A stretch of DNA of 36,716 bases from an uncultured Ignavibacteriales bacterium (GTDB lineage Bacteria; Bacteroidota; Ignavibacteria; Ignavibacteriales; Ignavibacteriaceae): NCBI GenBank assembly GCA_937858935.1, contig CALLZX010000278.1, positions 1 to 36,716 of the forward strand, in the 5' to 3' direction. Positions within the stretch are counted from its first letter, which is position 1; each line of letters begins with the position of its first letter. Positions 1 through 7,294 of the stretch are shown one piece after another. A program made the position numbers and the translations under genes. Under the pieces are notes generated by a model. The model made no database searches, had not been told where the DNA came from, and saw nothing but the letters and a program-made list of their open reading frames with translations.

Positions 1-468
1 ATTGCTAAACAAAAAGTTGTAATCTTTAAACCAAATATCGATACAAGATATTCTACAAATTCAATTGTATCTCACAGCGAACAATCCCTTCCCTCAATTC
101 TCATTAAAGATGTAAAAGAGATTTTAGATTTGGTTGAAGATGCACAAGTAATTGGGATTGATGAAGCACAATTTTTCTCAAGCGATCTGGTAAATGTTTG
201 CAACCAGCTTGCAGATGATGGTAAACGGGTTATTGTTGCGGGATTGGATATGGATTATCGCGGTGTTCCTTTTGAACCAATCCCGCAAATACTTTCTGTT
301 GCAGAGTATATTACAAAACCACTCGCTATTTGTGTTGAATGCGGAAATCCGGCAGACAGGACACAGCGAAAAACTGCTTCTGCAGAAAGAGTTGTTGTTG
401 GTGCAGCCGATGTTTATGAAGCACGCTGCCGCAAATGCCATTACATTCCAACTGAAGAGAACCATTAA
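1..468 (+). CDS. tdk: Thymidine kinase (5' end cut off by the window edge)
   Basis: Phosphorylates thymidine with ATP in the cytoplasm as part of pyrimidine salvage. The reading frame is open from base 1, leaving 155 C-terminal residues. Type II thymidine kinases are usually about 190-200 residues, so roughly 35-45 residues including the P-loop lie outside the window. Visible motifs are IDEAQFF, which carries the catalytic glutamate, the lasso-region segment AGLDMDYRG, and two zinc-binding cysteine pairs (CVEC and, near the C-terminus, CRKC). The TTG at 130 lies inside the conserved fold and is not a plausible start. The stop codon overlaps the next gene's ATG by one base (TAATG), so it is very likely co-transcribed and translationally coupled with the nucleoside transporter. 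The family is clear despite the truncation. Confidence 0.93.
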   Translation: MAKQKVVIFKPNIDTRYSTNSIVSHSEQSLPSILIKDVKEILDLVEDAQVIGIDEAQFFSSDLVNVCNQLADDGKRVIVAGLDMDYRGVPFEPIPQILSVAEYITKPLAICVECGNPADRTQRKTASAERVVVGAADVYEARCRKCHYIPTEENH

Positions 469-1826
469 TGAATTTTGAATCATTCATACGTGGTATTTTT
501 GGTTTAGCATTACTAATCGGCATTGCATTTCTTATATCAAACAATAAGAAAAAAATTAATTGGAGGTTAGTTGGTTCAGGCTTCGTGCTTCAAATAATTT
601 TTGCAATTCTTATTCTCCGGGGTGATTCACTTCGTTCGTTCTTCGTTCCTTTCGGATGGCCAAAAGATTTTTTTAATTCAGTTAGTTATGTTTTTGTTTT
701 GATATTAAACTTTACAACCGAAGGTGCAAAATTTGTTTTCGGAAATCTTGCTCTCGCTCCCGGCAATGAAGGGAATCTCGGTTTCTTTTTTGCATTCCAG
801 GTGCTTCCTACGATAATTTTCTTTGCAAGCCTGATGTCGGTTTTTTATTACCTTGGTATAATGCAAAAGATTGTTCAAGGCATGGCTTGGGTTATGGCAA
901 AAGTTATGGGTACAAGCGGTGCTGAATCACTTTCCTGCACAGCAAATATTTTTGTTGGACAAACTGAAGCGCCATTAATGATAAAACCATTTATAAAAGG
1001 AATGACACAAAGTGAACTTCTTACGATTATGATTGGCGGAATGGCTACAATTGCGGGCGGAGTTATGGCAGCTTATATTCAGATGCTTGGTAGTGCGTAC
1101 GCAACTGCTCATGGTATTCCTCTTATTGAAGCACAACAAATGTTTGCAACACAATTACTAGGCGCAAGTGTAATGGCATCCCCCGGTGCAATGATGATTG
1201 GAAAAATTTTAATTCCGGAAATTTCTGAATCAGAAACTAAGGGCACAGTAAAAGTTTCAATCGAAAAAAATTCAAGCAACGTTATTGAGGCAGCAGCAAA
1301 TGGTGCAAGTGATGGATTGCAGTTAGCTTTAAATGTTGGTGCAATGTTACTTGCTTTTATTGCGCTTATAGCATTAATAAATTTTTTGCTAAATGGATTT
1401 GGAGATCTTGTTGGATTAAATTCCTATTTGATAACAAATTTTGGTCAGCCGCTAAGTTTTCAACTTATGATTGGATTGGTATTACAGTTTGTTGCTTACG
1501 GAATTGGTGTGCCCTGGCACGATGCACTTACTTTCGGAAGTTTACTAGGAACTAAAGTAGTGTTAAATGAATTTGTTGCTTATTCCGATATGGGTAATCT
1601 TGTACATACAGGTAAACTTGTTAATGAAAAATCTATTCTCATGGCTACGTATGCATTATGTGGATTTGCAAACTTTTCCTCTATCGCAATTCAAATTGGT
1701 GGACTTGGACCGCTTGCACCAAACAGAAAATCGGATATTGCCGCACTTGGAATTAAAGCGGTTATTGGCGGCGTGCTTACAACATTATTAACTGCAACTT
1801 TAGCCGGATTATTTTTTGCTTTCTAA
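468..1826 (+). CDS. Concentrative nucleoside transporter, NupC/CNT family
   Basis: A 452-residue, highly hydrophobic inner-membrane protein that should import nucleosides with protons or sodium. The family core is visible: GAESLSCTANIFVGQTEAPL at residues 151-170, where the QTEAPL segment lines the nucleoside site, followed by an MTQSEL segment at about 180-184 and GGMATIAGGVMAAYI. A later helix carries NVGAMLLAFIALIALIN. The length slightly exceeds the roughly 400-420 residues of NupC-type proteins. The ATG overlaps the thymidine kinase stop by one base, and its own stop overlaps the next ATG by one base. The position between a nucleoside kinase and a nucleoside phosphorylase supports nucleosides as the substrate. 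Ion coupling and base preference cannot be read from the sequence. Confidence 0.93.
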   Translation: MNFESFIRGIFGLALLIGIAFLISNNKKKINWRLVGSGFVLQIIFAILILRGDSLRSFFVPFGWPKDFFNSVSYVFVLILNFTTEGAKFVFGNLALAPGNEGNLGFFFAFQVLPTIIFFASLMSVFYYLGIMQKIVQGMAWVMAKVMGTSGAESLSCTANIFVGQTEAPLMIKPFIKGMTQSELLTIMIGGMATIAGGVMAAYIQMLGSAYATAHGIPLIEAQQMFATQLLGASVMASPGAMMIGKILIPEISESETKGTVKVSIEKNSSNVIEAAANGASDGLQLALNVGAMLLAFIALIALINFLLNGFGDLVGLNSYLITNFGQPLSFQLMIGLVLQFVAYGIGVPWHDALTFGSLLGTKVVLNEFVAYSDMGNLVHTGKLVNEKSILMATYALCGFANFSSIAIQIGGLGPLAPNRKSDIAALGIKAVIGGVLTTLLTATLAGLFFAF

Positions 1827-2647
1827 TGGTTGATTTAAATTTTAAATACAAAGCACTTATTGAGTTTCTAAAATCTCAGGCTCCTTTTGAACCAGAAATA
1901 TCAATTATTCTTGGCAGCGGCCTTGGAGATTTTGCTGAGCAGCTTCAAATACATAAATCAATTTCTACTACTGATATTCCTGGTTATCCTGCGTCAACTG
2001 TGGTTGGGCATAAAGGTAAAATACATTTTGCTGAGTACGAAAGTAAAAAACTAATTCTGTTCCAGGGAAGAGTACATTATTATGAAGGATACAACATTAA
2101 TGAATGCATAATTCCTGTTTTTATATCACATAAACTTGGCACTAAAAATCTATTACTTACAAATGCAGCAGGCGGAATAAATAAAAATTTTACTCCCGGC
2201 GATTTAATGTTAGCAACTTCATTAAATGGAATATTAATTAAGAAAGAACTTACAGAGCTGATTGGTTTAACAAATCTTGGAGGTAAAAATAATTTTATAA
2301 ATTTGTCTGGAACTAAATTTAATAATCTTATCATAACAGCAGCTAAATCAGAAAACATAAATCTTAAGCAAGGTGTTTACTGGTTTACAAAAGGACCAAC
2401 CTACGAAACTCCCGCGGAGATTAGATTTTTTGCAAAGTATGGTGCAGATGCAGTTGGAATGTCCACCGTTCACGAAGCAGTTTATTCATCCTATCTTGGA
2501 ATGAAAACAGCAGCAATTTCCTGTATTACCAATTTTGCTTCCGGTATTTCAGATCAAAAACTTTCACACAGCGAAGTAACAGAAACAGCAGATAGAGTTA
2601 AAAATACTTTTTCAAGATTGGTTAAAGCAATAATAAATCTGATATAA
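1826..2647 (+). CDS. punA: Purine nucleoside phosphorylase (trimeric PNP/MTAP family)
   Basis: Cleaves purine (deoxy)nucleosides with phosphate to the free base and (deoxy)ribose-1-phosphate. The 273 residues match the family's usual length. Motifs in order: ILGSGLG (28-34, phosphate-binding serine 31), GHKGK (61-65), FQGRVHYYEGY (79-89, with R82 and H84 as in mammalian PNP), TNAAGG (112-117), GPTYETPAEIR (190-200, purine-site glutamate 194), VGMSTVHE (210-217) and CITNFASG (233-240). Asparagine 236 corresponds to the asparagine that favours 6-oxopurines, so inosine and guanosine are the likely substrates. It is the last gene of the salvage operon and overlaps the transporter by one base. No classic terminator follows, only the inverted repeats at 2666-2771. 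Confidence 0.93.
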   Translation: MVDLNFKYKALIEFLKSQAPFEPEISIILGSGLGDFAEQLQIHKSISTTDIPGYPASTVVGHKGKIHFAEYESKKLILFQGRVHYYEGYNINECIIPVFISHKLGTKNLLLTNAAGGINKNFTPGDLMLATSLNGILIKKELTELIGLTNLGGKNNFINLSGTKFNNLIITAAKSENINLKQGVYWFTKGPTYETPAEIRFFAKYGADAVGMSTVHEAVYSSYLGMKTAAISCITNFASGISDQKLSHSEVTETADRVKNTFSRLVKAIINLI

Positions 2648-2665
2648 ATATTTTAAAGTTTTTTA

Positions 2666-2771
2666 GTTGAAAAAATAAAAGATTCATTTTGATAAATAAT
2701 TAATAAATCATTCGAAAAAGGAATTATTTATCATCAATAATTTCCAAGAATTAAAAAGCTGTTTTTTCAAC
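2666..2771. repeat. Two nested inverted repeats between punA and secD
   Basis: The outer arms are GTTGAAAAAA (2666-2675) and TTTTTTCAAC (2762-2771), extendable inward by a T-G wobble and one A-T pair. The inner arms are TGATAAATAATT (2690-2701) and AATTATTTATCA (2722-2733), a perfect 12-base match around a 20-base loop. They could form a two-stem RNA at the 3' end of the salvage transcript or bind a protein. The region is very A+T-rich, so chance pairing is a real possibility. No U-tract follows either stem, so this is not a standard terminator. Confidence 0.4.
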
Positions 2772-2820
2772 AAATCATTACTTTTTTACTCCACGATCAA
2801 TCCCAAATCCTTAATTTTTA

Positions 2821-2851
2821 TTGACTTTCTTAGCCTTTACCCGTAAGTTTG
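2821..2851 (+). promoter_or_regulatory. Candidate secD promoter (TTGACT-N17-TAAGTTTG)
   Basis: TTGACT lies at 2821-2826 and TAAGTTTG at 2844-2851, separated by 17 bases. The upstream box resembles a sigma-70 -35 element, and the downstream box fits the Bacteroidota TAnnTTTG -7 element. It ends 48 bases before the secD ATG, a sensible leader length, and lies in the only non-coding stretch before secD. A similar layout precedes the crp-like gene. Confidence 0.45.
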
Positions 2852-2899
2852 ACAGCTATTTTTTTAAAGACCCTTTTAGTCACTAAAATTTATTAAAGC

Positions 2900-4849
2900 A
2901 TGAAAGAATACAGATTTAAGATCATTCTCATCCTAGCATTTACTGCATTAAGCATTTATTTGCTATATCCTACTTTTCAGGATTATCAGAACAACAAATC
3001 ATTAACTGCAACTCTTGAAGCTACCAGAGACAAGGTACAAAAGCTAAACCCGGATTTATCAAAAGATCAGGTAGAAAAGCTGGTTACTCTCGTTGAAGAC
3101 AGCATCAAAATTGCTGATCCTTCAATCCTTGATGCTAGAAAAAAACGAGTTAAACTCGGCTTGGATCTTCAGGGCGGTATGAGGGTTGTTCTGGAAGTTA
3201 ATACCGGCAAATTATTAGAGAAAATTGCTAACAATCCAGATGATGTTTTCAAAAAGGTATTAGCAGAAGCTCAAAAAGAAGCTTTAAAAACTGATGAATC
3301 AGTTGTTGATATACTTGGCAGAAAATTTCTGGAAAGGAATATAAGATTAAGCAGATATTACGGAACTATTAGACAAGATGATGCTGAAATTATGGATGAA
3401 TTAACAAAATCATCCGAAGATGCTGTTAATCGCGCAATGGAAATTATTAGAAACAGAGTTGATCAGTACGGTGTTTCTGAACCTTCTATTTCAAGACAAG
3501 GAAGCAGAAGAATTATTGTTGAACTTCCTGGTGTTGCAAAAGAAGAAGAGGCTAAACAGCTTTTACAGGGCACTGCTTTATTGGAATTCAGGTTGGTTAA
3601 AGATGCTGAGTTAACTTATCCAATTATGCAAAGAATTGATGATGTTCTTGCAAAGAGAACTGAATCAGGTGTTAAAGATTCATTAGGTAATGATGTTGCT
3701 TCATTGGATACTACGACAAAGAAAACTGATACTACTTCTCTTACGGATTCAACTTCGCAGCTTTCAGAGGATGAACAAAGAGCGAAATTTCAAGTTGAGC
3801 ATCCGTTCTTTACTGCAGCAGTTTTAAATCCTCAAAGTCCTTTCGCTGACGCTTATGTTAGCAAAGATGATAGAAACAAAATTGAATATTGGTTAGGCTT
3901 ACCTGAAGTACAAAAAGTAATACCCGATAACGTTGAATTTGTATTTTCAGCAAAACCATTTACCTCCGAAGATGGCAAACAAATTTTTGTTATGTACATG
4001 GTTAACAAAACACCTGAACTAACAGGTGGTGTTGTTACAGATGCCCAAGCTAACATAGATCCAAGTACATCAACGCCTGTTGTAAATATGGAAATGAATT
4101 CCGAAGGTGCAACTGATTGGGCTAGAATAACAGGAGCAAACGTTGGAAAAAGAATTGCGATTATGCTTGATGGTGTTGTTTTTACTGCCCCAAATGTAAA
4201 AGGCAAAATTCCTGGCGGTCGCTCACAGATTGAAGGCTCTGAAAGTATGGAAGAAGCCAAACTGCTTGAGATTGTACTTAAAGCCGGTGCCCTTCCCGCC
4301 CCTGTTGATGTAATTGAAGAAAGAATTGTTGGACCATCTTTAGGTCAGGATTCTATATCAAGCGGATTTAGTTCTGCTATGATAGGTTACATAGCTGTAG
4401 GATTATTCATGATTTTTTACTATCGACAAGCTGGAACAGTTGCTGCGCTTACTCTGGTACTTGTCATACTTTTTATAATGGGTATTCTAGCAGGATTTAG
4501 TGCAACACTTACACTGCCTGGCATTGCAGGTATCGTACTTACAATTGGTATGGCTGTGGATGCAAATGTGCTTATCTTTGAAAGAATAAGAGAGGAAATG
4601 GGAACTGGTAAAACAATGAAAGCTTCTATTGATAGCGGTTTTTCAAGAGCTTATTCAGCTATTATCGATTCAAACATTACTACTTTTTTTACAGGAATTA
4701 TTCTTTATCAATTTGGTACCGGCCCTGTTCAGGGATTTGCGTTAACCTTAATGATTGGTATTGCTGCCTCATTATTCGGTGCCCTTGTTATTTCAAGACT
4801 TGTGTTAGATGTCCTCGTTTCAAGAGGCCTTAAAATCAGCGTAGGTTAA
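2900..4849 (+). CDS. secD: Protein translocase subunit SecD
   Basis: Inner-membrane subunit that, with SecF and the proton gradient, helps SecYEG release proteins on the periplasmic side. The 649 residues show one N-terminal membrane helix (about 7-23), the diagnostic LGLDLQGGM motif (86-94), a large periplasmic P1 region, and then a C-terminal block of five membrane helices from about residue 485. That block contains VDANVLIFERIREE, with the charged residues needed for proton coupling, and GTGPVQGFALTLMIG. It is slightly longer than E. coli SecD (615). Part of the excess is a Ser/Thr/Asp-rich, probably flexible insert within P1 (about residues 270-295). secF follows after a 27-base gap, so this is a two-gene secDF operon rather than a fusion. 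Confidence 0.96.
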   Translation: MKEYRFKIILILAFTALSIYLLYPTFQDYQNNKSLTATLEATRDKVQKLNPDLSKDQVEKLVTLVEDSIKIADPSILDARKKRVKLGLDLQGGMRVVLEVNTGKLLEKIANNPDDVFKKVLAEAQKEALKTDESVVDILGRKFLERNIRLSRYYGTIRQDDAEIMDELTKSSEDAVNRAMEIIRNRVDQYGVSEPSISRQGSRRIIVELPGVAKEEEAKQLLQGTALLEFRLVKDAELTYPIMQRIDDVLAKRTESGVKDSLGNDVASLDTTTKKTDTTSLTDSTSQLSEDEQRAKFQVEHPFFTAAVLNPQSPFADAYVSKDDRNKIEYWLGLPEVQKVIPDNVEFVFSAKPFTSEDGKQIFVMYMVNKTPELTGGVVTDAQANIDPSTSTPVVNMEMNSEGATDWARITGANVGKRIAIMLDGVVFTAPNVKGKIPGGRSQIEGSESMEEAKLLEIVLKAGALPAPVDVIEERIVGPSLGQDSISSGFSSAMIGYIAVGLFMIFYYRQAGTVAALTLVLVILFIMGILAGFSATLTLPGIAGIVLTIGMAVDANVLIFERIREEMGTGKTMKASIDSGFSRAYSAIIDSNITTFFTGIILYQFGTGPVQGFALTLMIGIAASLFGALVISRLVLDVLVSRGLKISVG

Positions 4850-4876
4850 AATTTTTATTAAGGAGTTAATTTATAA

Positions 4877-6019
4877 ATGCGAGTATTTCATAATTTAAAT
4901 GTAGATTTTTTAAGTAAGAGAAAGTTTTTCTATATGTTTTCTCTTGCTTTATTCTTAATCGGATTACTAAGTGTTCTTTTTAAAGGGTTAAGCTTTGGTA
5001 TTGATTTTAAGGGTGGATCCGAGATTGTTCTTCAATTTGATAAACAAATTGATATAGCAGAAGTAAGAAAAGATATTGAAAATATCGGACTTGGAAATGT
5101 TGAGGTTAGAACATTTGGTGGGGAAACTGGTGCTCTTATCAGAACTGAACTTCAGCAGCTGCCTGATGACGTTTACCCTACTGTTGTAAAGAGTATTGAA
5201 GATGAAATAAAAAGCATTGTCCCAAATGTTGTTTATAATGTTGTTGAAAAAACACCTACTTCAATCACATACTCCTTTCCAAATCCTGATACTACTAACC
5301 TGATTTCGGAAAAACTTTTTGCAGCTGGATTTCAATCAGGTAAAGTTTCTGAAGAACCTGATAACACTCAAATTGACGTGAGTGTTGGTATCTCTGAATG
5401 GATTAAAGAAAATCTTAGAGAAAAAATTAAGAACAATTCTTTTAAAGTTATTAAAGAAGATCGAGTAGGACCCAAAGTTGGTGACGAGTTAAAAAGAGAT
5501 GCAGTGATTGCTGTTTTCTTATCTTTGCTTGTAATTCTTATTTACTTAGGTTTTAGATTTAAGTTCGTTTTTGCTGTTGGTGCAGTAGCTGCGCTTTTCC
5601 ATGATGTCTTGATTACTCTTGGACTTTACGCTGCATTGTATGGAGTTATACCTGGCTTAAACTTAGATATTGATCTTTCTGTGGTTGCTGCGTTCCTTAC
5701 ACTTGTTGGTTACTCAATTAATGATACAGTAATCGTGTTTGATCGTGTAAGAGAAAATATGAAAATCCATAAAACTCTACCTTTGGTGGAAGTTATAAAT
5801 AAAAGTATTAATCAGACGATGAGCAGGACTATTATTACTGCTTTTACAACTTTAATAACTGTATTTATTCTTATGCTTTTAGGCGGAGACGTTTTAAGAG
5901 CATTTGCTTTTACTCTTTTCTTCGGTATAATAATCGGAACTTACTCTTCAATTTTCGTAGCAAGTGCGTTTGTACTTGAGTATGCTGAAAAGACAAAGAA
6001 GAAAGTTCAATTTTCTTAA
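4877..6019 (+). CDS. secF: Protein translocase subunit SecF
   Basis: Partner of SecD in the inner membrane. One N-terminal helix (about 18-37) precedes GIDFKGGSEI (41-50), the SecF counterpart of the SecD LDLQGG motif. A periplasmic region follows, then the membrane block with VGYSINDTVIVFDRVREN, the hallmark of the fourth helix. At 380 residues it is longer than E. coli SecF (323), mainly through a longer periplasmic region between helix 1 and helix 2 (about 60-205). An AGGAG at 4861-4865 lies 11 bases before the ATG, a usable ribosome binding site. A strong hairpin terminator follows 22 bases after the stop. Confidence 0.96.
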   Translation: MRVFHNLNVDFLSKRKFFYMFSLALFLIGLLSVLFKGLSFGIDFKGGSEIVLQFDKQIDIAEVRKDIENIGLGNVEVRTFGGETGALIRTELQQLPDDVYPTVVKSIEDEIKSIVPNVVYNVVEKTPTSITYSFPNPDTTNLISEKLFAAGFQSGKVSEEPDNTQIDVSVGISEWIKENLREKIKNNSFKVIKEDRVGPKVGDELKRDAVIAVFLSLLVILIYLGFRFKFVFAVGAVAALFHDVLITLGLYAALYGVIPGLNLDIDLSVVAAFLTLVGYSINDTVIVFDRVRENMKIHKTLPLVEVINKSINQTMSRTIITAFTTLITVFILMLLGGDVLRAFAFTLFFGIIIGTYSSIFVASAFVLEYAEKTKKKVQFS

Positions 6020-6041
6020 GAATTAAATTATCATTAAAAAA

Positions 6042-6070
6042 AAGCCGATGATTGTTCATCGGCTTTTTTT
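6042..6070. terminator. Bidirectional intrinsic terminator between secF and the opposing operon
   Basis: A perfect 10-base stem, AAGCCGATGA (6042-6051) with TCATCGGCTT (6056-6065) around a TTGT loop, is followed by a T run to 6070 and preceded by an A run from 6036. It can therefore stop secF transcripts on the plus strand and, by symmetry, the minus-strand operon ending at 6095. Confidence 0.9.
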
Positions 6071-6094
6071 ATGATTCAAGATTATAAGTTTAAT

Positions 6095-7258
6095 TTATCT
6101 ATACTCTTCTCTAATTAAGACCAGGCAATTTCCAACTGCTCTTTCCCCTGTAATATCAGATGGACTATTAACCACTTTATTATTTATAACCATGGCAGTT
6201 GATCCGCCACCATCTAAATTTAGTCCTTGATATATTCCTTCATCAATCATTAAGTCAGCAAACTCCAAGAGACTCATTCCACGACTCATTTGTTGTCTTC
6301 CATCAACGGTGATAAAGTAAACGGTTGTGCTGTCTTTAGAAAAACCAACTCCTGTTCTTGGATGTCTGTTTTCAGAAAATCTCTGAATTACACCTTCAAT
6401 ATTTAGATTAGATTTAATAAGACTTTTCCCATCTTTAACAAGTTGAGGCCAACCGCCAGTAAGACTTCGAATATTTGTAAAGTTTGGATTTAACTTAAGA
6501 AGAAGTTTAATCGTATCACCAATTGCAAATTCTCTCGAGAGATAGTATGCATATTTATTATTTGCTGAAATTATAAGTCCATCGTTAGGAATCTGTGTAT
6601 GCCCTGCCTGCTTAATAGAATCACCAATTGTAAAAAAAGTGGTATCAGCTGATTGTCCGGCTGGAATTAATAAAACTTCGCTTACTGCCCATTTTTCGGG
6701 AACAACCGGGGTATAATTTCCTTGAAATGAATTATAAATTGTAATTGAATTGCTATCCGCTTTAGAATTGATTCGTCTGATTTCTTCAATTGTTCCATCG
6801 GGGAAAAATACGTTTCCTGAGAAGACGAATTGTTCTAGTAATAGTCTATTATCGTAAGTTATGGCAAACTGAGAATTTACAAATGTATTAAATGGCGAGT
6901 CTGTGAATTTAACAGCTTTAACAAACTTACCTTCAGAAATCATATTGTTAATTACTTCACCATCCTGTTCGAAAAAATCCGCGTTTAATGCCGCTATAAC
7001 TTGATATCCTGAATCTGAAAGTGCTTTTGATATATCACTTGTCTTTTCTCTTTCATTCAAAAGGTTTTTAGCCTTAACAGAACTTAAATAATAACGGCCC
7101 TGCGATAAATTAACTTTCAATACATTAATCATAAGAGTATCTGTGGAGTTGATTATTGTTTTATGAACAACTCCCGGAAATACAATTTTCTCATCAATCT
7201 TTTTTTGGGCATTTGATATGGTAAAAAGTAGGCAGAGTAAAATGATAAGATTTTTCAT
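6095..7258 (-). CDS. Exported phosphodiester glycosidase (NAGPA-domain family)
   Basis: A 387-residue protein with a cleavable signal peptide (hydrophobic core about 3-14, likely cut after ISNA at about 17). The C-terminal half matches the phosphodiester glycosidase/NAGPA family (DUF2233), whose human member removes GlcNAc from phosphodiester caps. Visible family features are GGWPQLVKDG, HPRTGVGFS, VYFITVDGRQ and GLNLDGGGSTAMV, with a terminal RAVGNCLVL segment. Bacterial members are often linked to exopolysaccharide or wall-polymer metabolism, so a role in trimming an envelope glycan is plausible but not shown here. It lies 36 bases after the third phosphatase on the same strand and is probably the last gene of that operon, which would make it a candidate output of the signalling system. 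The ATG directly precedes the signal peptide. Confidence 0.8.
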   Translation of the reverse strand: MKNLIILLCLLFTISNAQKKIDEKIVFPGVVHKTIINSTDTLMINVLKVNLSQGRYYLSSVKAKNLLNEREKTSDISKALSDSGYQVIAALNADFFEQDGEVINNMISEGKFVKAVKFTDSPFNTFVNSQFAITYDNRLLLEQFVFSGNVFFPDGTIEEIRRINSKADSNSITIYNSFQGNYTPVVPEKWAVSEVLLIPAGQSADTTFFTIGDSIKQAGHTQIPNDGLIISANNKYAYYLSREFAIGDTIKLLLKLNPNFTNIRSLTGGWPQLVKDGKSLIKSNLNIEGVIQRFSENRHPRTGVGFSKDSTTVYFITVDGRQQMSRGMSLLEFADLMIDEGIYQGLNLDGGGSTAMVINNKVVNSPSDITGERAVGNCLVLIREEYR

Positions 7259-7294
7259 GAATATAAATTCCCACTAATTCTGAAGTAAAATTTT

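Noticed and set aside
130-132. TTG as start of a short thymidine kinase
   Set aside because: The frame is open to base 1 and the upstream residues fit the family, so the gene is simply cut by the window edge.
178-483. Minus-strand ORF opposite thymidine kinase
   Set aside because: It lies wholly against a gene with clear catalytic and zinc motifs, and its own translation shows no family motif.
3853-4260. 135-residue minus-strand ORF inside secD
   Set aside because: The longest shadow frame, but secD is conserved across this stretch and the antisense product shows no motif or ribosome site.
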